The notes: generated by a model from the letters alone, not told the origin. Shown: positions 16,552 to 26,684, counted from the stretch's first letter. The stretch is DNA of 64,000 nucleotides from Anaeroglomus sp964630775 (GCA_964630775.1 CAZVYY010000017.1:16683-80682); one strand, 5' to 3'. A program made the numbers and translations.

Positions 16552-19452
16552 ATGAAGAAATTTCCGTTGTTCTTCAGGCTTTTTGTTCTTGTTATTCTGG
16601 CCGCTCCTGTTCAGGCGGAATTGGGCCTTGCACAACAGGTTGTCAGCGAGAATTCGGCGTCGGGCAGCTTTCCAGTTGTCGCTTCCGGTCAGGCGTCACC
16701 GCTTTGTTGCGACCCCGACGATTACAAGGGTGTGATACGTGCAATCGGTGACCTTCAGGCCGACATTGAACGCGTGACCGGCCGGAAACCGGAGCTTAAG
16801 ACGGCTCGTTCCATCTCCGAGCGTTGTATTATTATTGGTACCCTGGGCAAGAGCAAGCTGATTGATGGGCTTGCCGTTTCGGGCAAGCTGGGGACGGCGG
16901 ACCTCAAGGGAAAGTGGGAATCTTTCGTGATAGCCACGGTTGAGCAGCCCGCATCCGACGTCGGCCAGGCCCTGGTGATTGCCGGCAGTGATAAACGCGG
17001 CACGATTTACGGGGTCTATGAGCTTTGTGAACAGCTTGGTGTTTCACCGTGGTACTGGTGGGCCGATGTCCCGCCGACACAACGCAGCGAGGCCTATATT
17101 CTTTCAGGCCGGTACGCTTCAGGTGAACCGGCTGTGAAGTATCGCGGGATATTCATCAATGATGAGGAACCGTGTTTTGGGCCGTGGGCCCGGGAGAAGT
17201 TTGGCGGCGTCAACTCCAGGATGTATGCCCACCTGTTTGAGCTGATTTTGCGTCTGCGCGGCAATTACCTCTGGCCTGCCATGTGGGGAAAGGCGTTTAA
17301 CGAAGACGACCCTGAAAATCCGCGTCTGGCGGATGAATATGGCATTGTGATGGGGACGTCTCACCACGAACCCATGATACGTGCCCAGGCGGAATGGACC
17401 AGGCACAGATCCCGTTTTGGTAATGGTGCATGGAATTATGCGACCAATGAGGAGGGTCTCAGGGCGTTCTGGGAAGAGGGGATCCGGCGCAATAAAGACT
17501 ACGAGAGTCTTGTTACGATTGGAATGCGGGGGGACGGCGACGAGCCCATGATCAAGGGCGGCGACATGGAATCCAATGTCGCGCTGCTGGAACGTATTGT
17601 CGCCGACCAGCGGAAGCTGCTTGCGGACATCATCAACCCGGACGTTGCCCGGGTGCCTCAGCTCTGGGCGCTCTATAAGGAGGTTGCGGATTACTATGCC
17701 CATGGGATGAAAGTGCCGGACGATGTGACGCTGCTGTGGTGTGATGACAACTGGGGCAACATTCGCCGCCTGCCCACGCCGCAGGAGCGAGGCCGTTCCG
17801 GCCGGGCCGGCATCTATTACCACTTTGACTATGTGGGTTCTCCGCGTTCTTATAAATGGATCAATACCAATCCGCTACCCAAGATTTGGGAGCAGATGAA
17901 CATGGCCTATAACTATGGTGCCGACAGGGTTTGGGTTGTGAATGTCGGCGACCTTAAGCCTATGGAGATTCCCATCGAATTCTTTTTGCGTATGGCGTGG
18001 GATCCCAAAGCCATGCCAAAGGAGAAGATTGCCGAGTTTACCCGGACATGGGCCAAACGCGAATTCGGGTCCAGGTATGCCGATTCGATTGCAAATATCG
18101 TTTCGAAATATGCCAAATACAATGGCTGGCGGAAACCCGAGCTGCTGGAGCCGACCACATTCAGTCTTGTAAACTACCAGGAAGCCGAGCGTGTCCTGGC
18201 GGGCTGGCAGGCTATTACTGCGGAAGCTGAAAAGATCAACACCCAGTTGTCGCCGGAATTCCGCGATGCGTTTTATCAATTGGTGCTCTATCCGACCCAG
18301 GCATCGGCCACGGTTGCTGAAATGTATATTGCGGCCGGGCGTAATCGGCTTTACGCCGCCCAGGGGCGTGTCAGCGCCAATGCACAAGCCGAACGTGTTC
18401 GGGAGCTGTTCCAGCGCGACAAGGAACTCACCGAGGCCTACCATCGACTTGGCGGCGGCAGGTGGAACCACATGATGTCGCAGACCCGCATCGGCTACAC
18501 AAGCTGGAACGAACCAAGAAACAACATCATGCCCAAGATAACCGAAGTGACACCGGCTGAGTCTGCATCCATGGGGATTGCGGTCGAAGGGTCCCAGAGT
18601 GCCTGGCCCGGTGAATCGAACACTGCGGTACTGCCCGCATTTGATTCGCTCAATCGACAGAGCCGCTGGTTTGAGGTGTTCAAACGCGGCAGTGAGAACT
18701 TTGCGTTCTCGGTGTTGGCGGATCAGCCGTGGATTCGGTTCAGCGCCGCCTCCGGCACTGTGGATCAGGATCAGCGTATCTGGGTGAGTGTCGATTGGGA
18801 TAAGATGCCTGTGGGTGAATACCCTGCGGTGATTACGGTATCCCGTACGGATGGGGAAGGTGTGCAAATTCATCTCAATGCAGTTCGTTCAGACAAATAT
18901 ACACGTCAGACTGTTGCTGCCTTCGGCGGATTGACCGGGCCGATCACCATGGCGGCCGAAAGGGCGACGAAAATTGTTGATGCAGGCGACGTAAGATGGG
19001 AAAAAATCCCCGACTACGGCCGCGGCTTGTCAGGGATGGCCATTTTTCCGGTTACTGCCAAAAGCGTAACGCCGCCGGAGAATGCTCCGCGGATGGAATA
19101 TCCTGTCTTGATTGCCAGGGCGGGGGAAATCCATGTTGATCTGGTCACGGGGCCGACTCTGAATGTTCAGCCGGACAGGGGGGTACGAATAGCCGTTTCG
19201 TTTGACGAGCAGCCGCCGCAGATTATCGACGCATTCCAGGGGCAATCGTATGCTGATCCTTCCCGGCGCGGCGATCTTTCGGCACCTGCGATTCGCGACT
19301 GGTATGCCTGGGTTAAAGACAATGCAAGGACTTTGAGGTCAACGCACCAGATTCCCGATCCGGGTGTGGTACTGGAAACATTGATTGTGACCAGCGAAAC
19401 TCCGCCTAAATCGTATCTGGGGCCGATTGAAAGCCCGTCATATTTAAAATGA
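16552..19452 (+). CDS. GH115 xylan alpha-(4-O-methyl)glucuronidase, secreted
   Basis: GH115 enzymes remove (4-O-methyl)glucuronic acid from internal and terminal positions of intact xylan. The 966-residue protein from the ATG at 16552 begins with a signal peptide ('FPLFFRLFVLVILAAPVQA'), has a GH67/GH115 N-terminal beta-sandwich ('GDLQADIERVTGRKP'), the catalytic barrel with 'YRGIFINDEEPCFGPWAREKFGG', 'YHFDYVGSPRSYKWINTNPLPKIWEQM' and 'NVGDLKPMEIPIEFFLRMAWDP', then an all-helical region and a C-terminal beta domain. The longer frame (GTG at 16414) would bury the signal peptide. It opens the plus-strand xylan series and complements the GH67 gene downstream. Confidence 0.9.
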   Translation: MKKFPLFFRLFVLVILAAPVQAELGLAQQVVSENSASGSFPVVASGQASPLCCDPDDYKGVIRAIGDLQADIERVTGRKPELKTARSISERCIIIGTLGKSKLIDGLAVSGKLGTADLKGKWESFVIATVEQPASDVGQALVIAGSDKRGTIYGVYELCEQLGVSPWYWWADVPPTQRSEAYILSGRYASGEPAVKYRGIFINDEEPCFGPWAREKFGGVNSRMYAHLFELILRLRGNYLWPAMWGKAFNEDDPENPRLADEYGIVMGTSHHEPMIRAQAEWTRHRSRFGNGAWNYATNEEGLRAFWEEGIRRNKDYESLVTIGMRGDGDEPMIKGGDMESNVALLERIVADQRKLLADIINPDVARVPQLWALYKEVADYYAHGMKVPDDVTLLWCDDNWGNIRRLPTPQERGRSGRAGIYYHFDYVGSPRSYKWINTNPLPKIWEQMNMAYNYGADRVWVVNVGDLKPMEIPIEFFLRMAWDPKAMPKEKIAEFTRTWAKREFGSRYADSIANIVSKYAKYNGWRKPELLEPTTFSLVNYQEAERVLAGWQAITAEAEKINTQLSPEFRDAFYQLVLYPTQASATVAEMYIAAGRNRLYAAQGRVSANAQAERVRELFQRDKELTEAYHRLGGGRWNHMMSQTRIGYTSWNEPRNNIMPKITEVTPAESASMGIAVEGSQSAWPGESNTAVLPAFDSLNRQSRWFEVFKRGSENFAFSVLADQPWIRFSAASGTVDQDQRIWVSVDWDKMPVGEYPAVITVSRTDGEGVQIHLNAVRSDKYTRQTVAAFGGLTGPITMAAERATKIVDAGDVRWEKIPDYGRGLSGMAIFPVTAKSVTPPENAPRMEYPVLIARAGEIHVDLVTGPTLNVQPDRGVRIAVSFDEQPPQIIDAFQGQSYADPSRRGDLSAPAIRDWYAWVKDNARTLRSTHQIPDPGVVLETLIVTSETPPKSYLGPIESPSYLK

Positions 19453-19492
19453 GTGATGGATAAAAAAGCGTATGATTGACGAAAGGCAGCTT

Positions 19493-20722
19493 ATGAAATC
19501 GACCGGAATAGTGCGACAAGTCGTCTTGTTTTCCGTCATCGTGCTGGCTGTTGCGGGATGTACTCGCACGACGGGTCATGCATCACATTCGAGTTATCAC
19601 TGGGTGGGGACCTGGGCATCATCGGCTCAGGAAGTGGAGGCGAAATTGATGCCATCCGCATTTCAGAAACTGGACGACACGACCCTGCGCCAGGTGGTGC
19701 GTGTATCCATCGGCGGCGGGAAATTGCGTGTCCGCATTTCCAATGCCTTTGCGGACTGGCAGGACAGTCTGAGCATCAGCGAGGCCTGTATTGCGGTGTC
19801 CGCCGGCGCAAATGGCGTCAAGCCGGAGACGGTCAAGCCGCTGACTTTTGGCGGGAATGCCTCGGTTGTGATTCCTTATGGTACGCTGTTTGTTTCGGAT
19901 CCGGTTGATTTCGACCTGAAGCCGGGTTCCGATCTTGCGGTCACGATGCACATTGCAAAGGCTCCGAAAAAAACCACCGGGCATCGCAGCGCCAGAGGCG
20001 AAGCGGTCTTTATCCAGTCAGGAAATGCCGTAAGCGAGAAATCCCTTCCGACCTCCGTCGCAAACACGTGCTGGTATTATCTTTGCGGCGTGGAGGTACT
20101 GGCTCACCACTCCGCTGCCGCCGTGGTTTGCCTGGGCGATTCGATTACGGATGGAAAAGGCTCTACCGAGGGACAAAACCGGCGATGGCCTGATTATCTG
20201 GCACGCCGGCTGCAAGGGAACACCGAAACGGCCTCTATCGGTGTACTCAATCAGGGAATCGGGGGCAATTGTCTGTGGTCCGGCGGCATCGGCCAGCCCG
20301 TTATGCAGCGGCTGGATCGGGATGTGCTTGCCCAGCCGGGTGTTCGCTGGGTTATATTGCTTGCGGGAATCAACGACCTTGGCGGGGGACGTACTGCCCC
20401 GGAGGAGATCATAACCTCGATGGAGCAAATCGCAGTCCGATTACAGGCCTGCGGTCTGCGTGTTTATGGCTCGACGATTCTTCCGTGCGGCGGCTCCTTT
20501 TATTATAACGGTGAACTGGAGGCAAAACGTCTGAACATCAACGATTGGATCCGAACCCGCGGTGTCTTTGATGCGGTGATTGACTGGGATGCGGTTGTCC
20601 GTGACCCGACCGATCCCTCTCGACTGCGTCCGGAGGCAGACTCGGGCGACCACCTTCATCTCAGCGATGAAGGATACCGGATGATGGCTGAGGCGGTGGA
20701 TATAAAACTGTTGTTGAATTAA
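19493..20722 (+). CDS. SGNH/GDSL esterase lipoprotein
   Basis: A 409-residue lipoprotein of the SGNH hydrolase family. The start at 19493 has an AAAGG site and gives a lipoprotein signal ending at 'LAVAGC'. After a beta-rich N-terminal domain ('YHWVGTWASSAQEVE') come block I 'VVCLGDSITDG' (catalytic Ser), the Gly block 'NQGIGGN', 'LLAGINDLGG' (block III Asn) and 'DSGDHLHLSDEGY' with the Asp-His pair (block V). In this neighbourhood deacetylation of xylan or its oligosaccharides is likely, but the substrate is inferred from context. Confidence 0.85.
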   Translation: MKSTGIVRQVVLFSVIVLAVAGCTRTTGHASHSSYHWVGTWASSAQEVEAKLMPSAFQKLDDTTLRQVVRVSIGGGKLRVRISNAFADWQDSLSISEACIAVSAGANGVKPETVKPLTFGGNASVVIPYGTLFVSDPVDFDLKPGSDLAVTMHIAKAPKKTTGHRSARGEAVFIQSGNAVSEKSLPTSVANTCWYYLCGVEVLAHHSAAAVVCLGDSITDGKGSTEGQNRRWPDYLARRLQGNTETASIGVLNQGIGGNCLWSGGIGQPVMQRLDRDVLAQPGVRWVILLAGINDLGGGRTAPEEIITSMEQIAVRLQACGLRVYGSTILPCGGSFYYNGELEAKRLNINDWIRTRGVFDAVIDWDAVVRDPTDPSRLRPEADSGDHLHLSDEGYRMMAEAVDIKLLLN

Positions 20723-20748
20723 TACCCAATGGGTATGCGTATTCCGCG
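20722..20748 (-). repeat. Palindromic repeat element, copy A
   Basis: Perfect inverted repeat ATACCC-AAT-GGGTAT at 20722-20736; on the minus strand it is preceded by CGCGGAATA and two bases plus C, as in copies B and C. It begins on the last base of the esterase stop codon and lies 94 bases upstream of the GH51 gene, in reverse orientation to the other copies. Candidate operator or dispersed repeat. Confidence 0.65.
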
Positions 20749-20841
20749 AGCAAAAGCAGCATGTGGTTGATGTACCTTCCTTGGCTGCGACGAACCGGAA
20801 ATTTTCAAGTAAGATCAGTATAACTTGCAGAAAGGCTTTTT

Positions 20842-23406
20842 ATGATGAAACAGGTATGTATCACATGGATTACCGTTGTTCTGATTCTGTCAGGCTGTAT
20901 CCTTTATGCTGCCGACGCCAATCCCGGCAAAATCGTTGTGCAGGCTGACAAACCCGGTGCCAGAATCAGTCCGATGTTTTATGGTCTGATGACTGAGGAA
21001 ATCAATTACTCGTATGAGGGCGGGCTTTATGGCGAGTTGATTCAGAACCGCATCTTTCGGAATCCCAGCGGACGCGGCAGTGGTTTGGCTCCGATTGTCA
21101 CGGGAACCAAAGAACCCGGGCTGTTCAGAAGCGAGCATTATTCGATGGGCGCCTTCTCATGCAAAATCCCCAACGGCAAATATCTGGCAAAGCTCTACTT
21201 TGCGGAGACCTACTCAGGAATTACCGGCCCCGGCCAGCGCGTATTCTCCTTCAATGTCCAGGGGCAGGAATTCAAGGATTTCGATATCTGGGTCAAGGCC
21301 GGCGGTCCCAATCGGGCCTATATCGAAACGGTACCCGTAGAAGTGTCCCATGGAGAGTTTCGTATTGTTTTTACGCCGAAGATCGAAAATCCGGCAATTA
21401 ACGCCATTGAAATCATTCCACAGACACCGGCTGCGCCTGCGGAAGCCACGATACGAATCAGGGCCGGGCAGACCACGCCCTATACGGATTCCAGCGGTCA
21501 GATATGGCAGCCGGAAAAAGGGTTTGAGGGGGGGGATATCGTTGATCACGGCCCGATTCCGGCAACTCCTGACAGCACGATTCCCGGGGCTCCTCACTGG
21601 TTTCTGGTGACCTCCGCCGGCGCAGAAGGCTCTGCCGCAACCGACACCAGCGATCCCATTAACACCATCGCGTTGACGACGAGTCTGAAGCTTGTGATTG
21701 CCAATGTCCCCGATGGCGGCCGCGCTGGTGTGGCTAATGATGGATATTGGGGCATTCCGGTTAAACCCGGCACGTCTTATCAGTGCTCCTTCTATGCCAA
21801 AGCCTCTGATGGTTTTGCCGGTGCACTAACCGTCGCTATCGAATCCAGCGATGGGAAAACTATTTATGCATCTGAGAAAATCTCTGCCATTACAGGCACG
21901 TGGCAGCGCTATCGCCTTACACTGAAGACCGGCGAGGTCAAGCCGACGGCCGATGCCCGCCTGGTCATCTCTGCCGATACGAAGGGTACGGTGAACTTCA
22001 ATCTTGTGTCGTTGTTTCCCCCGGTGTTCCGGGAACGTACCGGTAAAGCCCTGGGCGGACGTCCCGTTACCGGATTCAGGCCGGACATTATGCAGCTTCT
22101 GGATGACATGCGTCCCGCATTCCTCCGTTTTCCGGGAGGCAATTATGTCGAAGGCTCCAATTTTGCCAATCGATTTGATTGGAAAATCATGATTGGGCCG
22201 TGGGAAGATCGCCCCGGCCACCAGAGTCCCTGGGGCTATCGGTCTTCGGATGGCCTGGGGCTGCTGGAATTCCTCGAATGGTGCGAAGAATTGAATATGG
22301 AGCCTGTCGTTGGTGTTTACGCCGGTCTGCATCTTGACGGCGGCCGCGATATCAGAACCGGCGAAGCGCTCAAACCGTTTATTCAGGAGGCTCTGGATCA
22401 GATTGAATACATGACCGGCGATGTGAACACAACATGGGGTGCCCGCCGTGCCAAAGACGGCCACCCGGCCCCCTTCAAGCTGACGTATGTCGAGATCGGC
22501 AATGAGGATTTCCTCAACAATGGGACCACAACCTATTGTGGACCGGAAGGCCGCTTTGCCATGTTCTATAATGCCATCAAGGCCAAATATCCTCACATCC
22601 AAGTCATTGCCACGGTTGACCCAAAGGTCCCGCATGATGTGATTGACAATCACCATTATATGTCGCCCAATACCGCCATTCGAAATGCCCATATTTATGA
22701 TCATGCGGATCGTAACGGCCCGAAGATTTTCGAAGGCGAATGGGCCTCCCAGGAGCGAGGAACGCAGCGGGGGCTGACCCCGTCTTTCCAGTGCGCTATT
22801 GCGGATGCTGCGTTTCTGACCGGCCTGGAACGCAATGCCGACATTGTCATTATGACCTGTTATGCTCCGCTGTTTACCCGCGTCAATCCGGGCGGCAGTC
22901 AGTGGCGCACAAACCTTATCGGTTACGATACCCTGACCAGCTACGGTTCCCCGTCATATTACGTCCAAAAAATGTTCTTTAATGCCAGGGGTGATCAGAT
23001 TATCCCCATTGACCAAATCATCCCCCAGACGATACCGACACCTGCTTCCGAGCCTGTACAGACTCCCGCAGGGCAATCGCCAGGTCGCGGTCGCACGGAC
23101 ACTCCTCCCAGTCCAAACGAGCCGCTGTTTGCCTGTGCAAGCAAAGAAGATGCCTCCGGCGACATTATCCTGAAAGTCGTTAACGTCTTTGATGTCGATC
23201 AGAATATGACCGTGGAATGCAAGGGGGTGGATATTAAGAAAAATGCTGTCGGACAGGTCCTGGCGGGACAGCTCAATGATACCAACTCGGTGGACAATCC
23301 CTTCAATATTGTCCCGAAAGACTTCGTTGTTCAGGATGCAGGCTCTGTATGGAATCATACTTTTCCGGGCAATTCCATCACGGTGATTCGTTTCAAAACC
23401 AAGTGA
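20842..23406 (+). CDS. GH51 alpha-L-arabinofuranosidase with an inserted malectin-like domain
   Basis: Secreted enzyme removing arabinose side groups from arabinoxylan or arabinan. Signal peptide, possibly a lipobox ('LILSGC'), then the GH51 start 'FYGLMTEEINYSYEGGLYGELIQNRIFR'. Residues ~88-237 are an insert: 'GLFRSEHYSMGAFSCKIPNG...LYFAETYSGITGPGQRVFSFNVQG...NPAINAIEI' is the C-terminal two-thirds of a malectin domain, followed by 'IRIRAGQTTPYTDSSGQIW...GFEGGDIVDHG', which is a malectin N-terminus. The CBM4/9-like part resumes at 'PHWFLVTSAGAEGS', and the barrel at ~405 has 'LRFPGGNYVEG'. Catalytic Glu555 (EIGNED) and Glu633 (FEGEWA) are present. The AAAGG site supports this start. A proline-rich loop near residue 735 is unusual. 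Confidence 0.9.
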   Translation: MMKQVCITWITVVLILSGCILYAADANPGKIVVQADKPGARISPMFYGLMTEEINYSYEGGLYGELIQNRIFRNPSGRGSGLAPIVTGTKEPGLFRSEHYSMGAFSCKIPNGKYLAKLYFAETYSGITGPGQRVFSFNVQGQEFKDFDIWVKAGGPNRAYIETVPVEVSHGEFRIVFTPKIENPAINAIEIIPQTPAAPAEATIRIRAGQTTPYTDSSGQIWQPEKGFEGGDIVDHGPIPATPDSTIPGAPHWFLVTSAGAEGSAATDTSDPINTIALTTSLKLVIANVPDGGRAGVANDGYWGIPVKPGTSYQCSFYAKASDGFAGALTVAIESSDGKTIYASEKISAITGTWQRYRLTLKTGEVKPTADARLVISADTKGTVNFNLVSLFPPVFRERTGKALGGRPVTGFRPDIMQLLDDMRPAFLRFPGGNYVEGSNFANRFDWKIMIGPWEDRPGHQSPWGYRSSDGLGLLEFLEWCEELNMEPVVGVYAGLHLDGGRDIRTGEALKPFIQEALDQIEYMTGDVNTTWGARRAKDGHPAPFKLTYVEIGNEDFLNNGTTTYCGPEGRFAMFYNAIKAKYPHIQVIATVDPKVPHDVIDNHHYMSPNTAIRNAHIYDHADRNGPKIFEGEWASQERGTQRGLTPSFQCAIADAAFLTGLERNADIVIMTCYAPLFTRVNPGGSQWRTNLIGYDTLTSYGSPSYYVQKMFFNARGDQIIPIDQIIPQTIPTPASEPVQTPAGQSPGRGRTDTPPSPNEPLFACASKEDASGDIILKVVNVFDVDQNMTVECKGVDIKKNAVGQVLAGQLNDTNSVDNPFNIVPKDFVVQDAGSVWNHTFPGNSITVIRFKTK

Positions 23407-23529
23407 CCGAGAAAGATACTGTTCCTGAATGAAATTGTTCGCCACAGATACGGCGGCATACCGTTTCGATGAGTTCTATGGCCATCCAGGCGGCACAATG
23501 ATATGTGTTAAGGATAACCGGAGAAATGA

Positions 23530-24939
23530 ATGAATAATCCAATAAAAACAACAGCCATGTTTTTTTTGATGATCACGGTTTTGTCCATTGCGGCTCCTTT
23601 GAAACCGCGTCTGGTTGTATTGACCGACATCGCACCGGACACCGTGGAGCCCGATGACATGCAATCCATCATTCGGCTCCTTGTCCATGCCGACCTGTTT
23701 GAAATCGAAGCCCTGATTCACTCAACCGGCTGGAATACGGACACCACGAAGGATAGTTATTATCAACTGATTCATGAAGCAATCACGCTGTATGAAAAGG
23801 ATTTACCCAATCTGATGAAGCGTTCCGGCCAGACCGGGCATGTGCACGATCTTGAACGTCAGGAAATAGGATACTGGCCCAGTGCGAACTATTTAAGAGA
23901 CCGCACCGTCTATGGCAGCTCTGTCAGGGGCTTTGAGTCGATTGGAGCCGAGAATGTGTCTGATGGAAGCCGCCGGATTATTGCTTTGGCTGATGAAGAG
24001 GATGATCGTCCCGTTTGGGTCACCATCTGGGGCGGCGGGAGCACTCTGGCCCAGGCATGCCGGCAGGTGCAGCAGGAGCGGACGCCGGAACAATTGCAGG
24101 CATTCCTAAGCAGGATTCGTGCCTACGCAATCACGGATCAGGATGCGGCCCAAAAACCGGGCAATATCATCCATTGGCCCGAAAGCTCTCATCAATGGAT
24201 GCGCCGCGAGTTTGAAAAGGATCTTCTGTTTATCTGGGATGAAAGCGCCTGGCTTTACCAGGCTGGTACCGGCAGAAGCAAATGGAATGACTATCAAACC
24301 CATATCCTGGGCCATGGCCATCTGGGCGGCAGGTATCCCAAATATAAGTATGGCGTGGAAGGTGATACGCCGGCATTTCTTCATCTGATGCCTGTCGGAC
24401 TCAATAATCCGGATGTTCCCAATCAAGTCGGCTGGGGCGGCTATTTCGAGTTTGGAAATTGCAAGGACAATGCGACCCGTGCGTATCAAAACCATGATGG
24501 TCATGCAAAGAGCATTTCCTCAAAATATCAACAGTATTTTTATCCGGCCACGTTTAACAATTTTGCGGCCCGGATGGACTGGGCGGAGGATGGCAAGGGA
24601 AACCGAAATCCGGTTGTTGTCATCGATGGTGACAAAGGCATGGATATCCTGATCCGCACTCCCGCGCAAGGCACGAAGGTCACCCTTGACGCATCCCAAT
24701 CGTATGATCCGGATGGTGATAAGCTGGCATTCAAGTGGTGGATATTACCTGAAGCGGGCACCTATTCCGGGAATATCGTTATCTCAAATAGCAGTTCAAA
24801 TATCGTCGCGATTGACATTCCGTCAGACTCGGCTGGAAAGCGTTTTCATGTGATCTGTGAGGTTGTTGATGATGGCGTGCATAATCTGTCGGGTTACCGC
24901 AGAATCATCTTTGAACCCACGGGCAATGAAAATTTATAA
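23530..24939 (+). CDS. DUF1593 secreted nucleoside-hydrolase-like protein
   Basis: A 469-residue protein with an N-terminal signal-like helix and the DUF1593 start 'RLVVLTDIAPDTVEPDDMQSIIRLLVHADLFEIEALIHSTGW', a pattern related to the Asp-rich metal site of nucleoside hydrolases. Residues ~365-465 form a PKD/Ig-like beta domain ('TLDASQSYDPDGDKLAFKWWILPEAGTYSG'). It lies between GH51 and GH43, with a GGAG ribosome-binding site. DUF1593 members are common near plant-polysaccharide enzymes in Planctomycetota and Bacteroidota, but no substrate is known to me; glycoside cleavage is a guess. Confidence 0.8.
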   Translation: MNNPIKTTAMFFLMITVLSIAAPLKPRLVVLTDIAPDTVEPDDMQSIIRLLVHADLFEIEALIHSTGWNTDTTKDSYYQLIHEAITLYEKDLPNLMKRSGQTGHVHDLERQEIGYWPSANYLRDRTVYGSSVRGFESIGAENVSDGSRRIIALADEEDDRPVWVTIWGGGSTLAQACRQVQQERTPEQLQAFLSRIRAYAITDQDAAQKPGNIIHWPESSHQWMRREFEKDLLFIWDESAWLYQAGTGRSKWNDYQTHILGHGHLGGRYPKYKYGVEGDTPAFLHLMPVGLNNPDVPNQVGWGGYFEFGNCKDNATRAYQNHDGHAKSISSKYQQYFYPATFNNFAARMDWAEDGKGNRNPVVVIDGDKGMDILIRTPAQGTKVTLDASQSYDPDGDKLAFKWWILPEAGTYSGNIVISNSSSNIVAIDIPSDSAGKRFHVICEVVDDGVHNLSGYRRIIFEPTGNENL

Positions 24940-24965
24940 ATTCAGTATAAAAAGGAGTTGCAAAG

Positions 24966-26672
24966 ATGTTTAAAACTATCGCTGGTACTGTGATCATGCT
25001 CATACTGGCCCCTATGGTTCTTGCCGCAGACACCCCGGATACTTCCGCCTGGGTGCAATTTTCCTCGTTTACATACACAGGCAAGGCTGCTGCAGAACCG
25101 GCGGCGGATGAATATCTGAATCCCATCATCGCCGGCTTCTATCCGGACCCTTCCATTTGCCGGGTTGGCGACGACTATTATCTGGTTAATTCCTCCTTCA
25201 ATTATTTCCCCGGCATCCCGATCTGGCACTCCAGAGACCTGGTCAATTGGATACAGATCGGCAATGTCATCGACCGACCGTCCCAGTTTGCCATACGTGG
25301 AGGGCAGGTCTCTGCCGGAACGTTTGCACCCACGATTCGCCATCACAAGGGCACTTTCTATATGGTCAACACCCTCGTTGGCGGCATCGGCAATTACTAT
25401 GTCACCGCTACCGATCCCCAAGGCCCCTGGTCGGAGCCGGTTCGTTTGCCGGAAGTCGGCGGGATTGATCCGGATATGTTCTTCGATGACGACGGCAAGT
25501 GCTATATCCTCAGTTGTGACGAGCCGGTGGGGCAGGCCAAATACAACGGCCATCGCACCATCCGGATTCAGGAATTCGATCTCGATCAGAAAAAATCCGT
25601 CGGCGAAAAAACCGTACTTGTCGATGGCGGCACCGATATCTCCAAAAAACCCATCTGGTGCGAAGGCCCGCATCTCTACAAAATCAGCAACAGGTATTAC
25701 CTGATGTGTGCCCAGGGAGGCACCGGGACGGCCCATACGGAAGTCATCTTCAGGTCGGATTCGCTTCGCGGCCCCTATATCCCCTGGGAAAAGAATCCCA
25801 TCCTTGCGTCTCAGGGTCTGCCGTCTGACCGACCCAATCCCATCACCTGCACCGGCCATGCCGACCTCGTACAGACACAAAACGGCGACTGGTATGCTGT
25901 GTTCCTTGCCTGCCAGCCCTATCAGGCCGGTTTCTATAATACCGGTCGTCAGACATTCATGCTGCCGGTTACCTGGGCCGATGGCTGGCCCGTCATCCTG
26001 CCGCCGAACACGCCGGTTCCGTTGACTGTAAAAAAGCCAAATCTGCCTGCGGGCAAGGCCCCGGCGGTATCGTCCACCGGCAATATCCGTTTCACCGACA
26101 ACTTTGATTCGGACACGCTGGGCTTTCGATGGATCGGCTTACGGGCTCCAGTTTCAAAATGGTATGTTATATCCAAAACAGACAGATGTCTTTACCTTGA
26201 GCCCCGCAGCGAGCTTCTCTCGGGGCAGGGGAACCCCTCGTATCTGGCCGTGCGTCAGCAAAACAACGACTTTGCCTGTACTGTGACGCTGACGGCCCAG
26301 CCCGGGACAACGAATTGTATAGCCGGATTAGCCGCCTTTCAGAATGAAGGCCATTATTATGCCATCAATGTTAAAATAGACTCCGGACGTCTCACCGAAA
26401 TCTCTGTCGAACAGTCCGCCGGAGCAGCAGGCCGTGGATTCCGTCAAGACGGCCAACGGCCACAGACTGAGATTTTGACCTCTCAGGCACTGCCTGACAA
26501 TACGGCGTCTATTGACCTTAAGATTGAAGGGCAAGGTCCCCATATCCGCTTTTTCTGCAAGACCGGCGGCGAGTTCACACCGCTTGGCCGGGATGTTCCG
26601 TCTTCTTTCCTGAGCACCGACACCGCCGGTGGATTCCAGGGGGTGACCCTGGGCATGTTCGCACACAAATAA
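24966..26672 (+). CDS. GH43 beta-xylosidase/alpha-arabinofuranosidase with C-terminal beta-sandwich
   Basis: A secreted 568-residue GH43 enzyme. Signal peptide ending 'PMVLAAD'; five-bladed propeller with catalytic base Asp in 'AGFYPDPSICRVGDDYYLV', pKa-modulating Asp in 'GGIDPDMFFDDDG', and general acid Glu in 'WCEGPHLYKI'; residues ~365-568 form the beta-sandwich (DUF1349/GH43 C2 type) common in xylosidases of this clade. An AAGGAG site precedes the ATG. It would release xylose or arabinose from xylo-oligosaccharides made by the GH10 enzyme; which of the two cannot be told by eye. Confidence 0.88.
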   Translation: MFKTIAGTVIMLILAPMVLAADTPDTSAWVQFSSFTYTGKAAAEPAADEYLNPIIAGFYPDPSICRVGDDYYLVNSSFNYFPGIPIWHSRDLVNWIQIGNVIDRPSQFAIRGGQVSAGTFAPTIRHHKGTFYMVNTLVGGIGNYYVTATDPQGPWSEPVRLPEVGGIDPDMFFDDDGKCYILSCDEPVGQAKYNGHRTIRIQEFDLDQKKSVGEKTVLVDGGTDISKKPIWCEGPHLYKISNRYYLMCAQGGTGTAHTEVIFRSDSLRGPYIPWEKNPILASQGLPSDRPNPITCTGHADLVQTQNGDWYAVFLACQPYQAGFYNTGRQTFMLPVTWADGWPVILPPNTPVPLTVKKPNLPAGKAPAVSSTGNIRFTDNFDSDTLGFRWIGLRAPVSKWYVISKTDRCLYLEPRSELLSGQGNPSYLAVRQQNNDFACTVTLTAQPGTTNCIAGLAAFQNEGHYYAINVKIDSGRLTEISVEQSAGAAGRGFRQDGQRPQTEILTSQALPDNTASIDLKIEGQGPHIRFFCKTGGEFTPLGRDVPSSFLSTDTAGGFQGVTLGMFAHK

Positions 26673-26684
26673 GCAGAAGATTTC

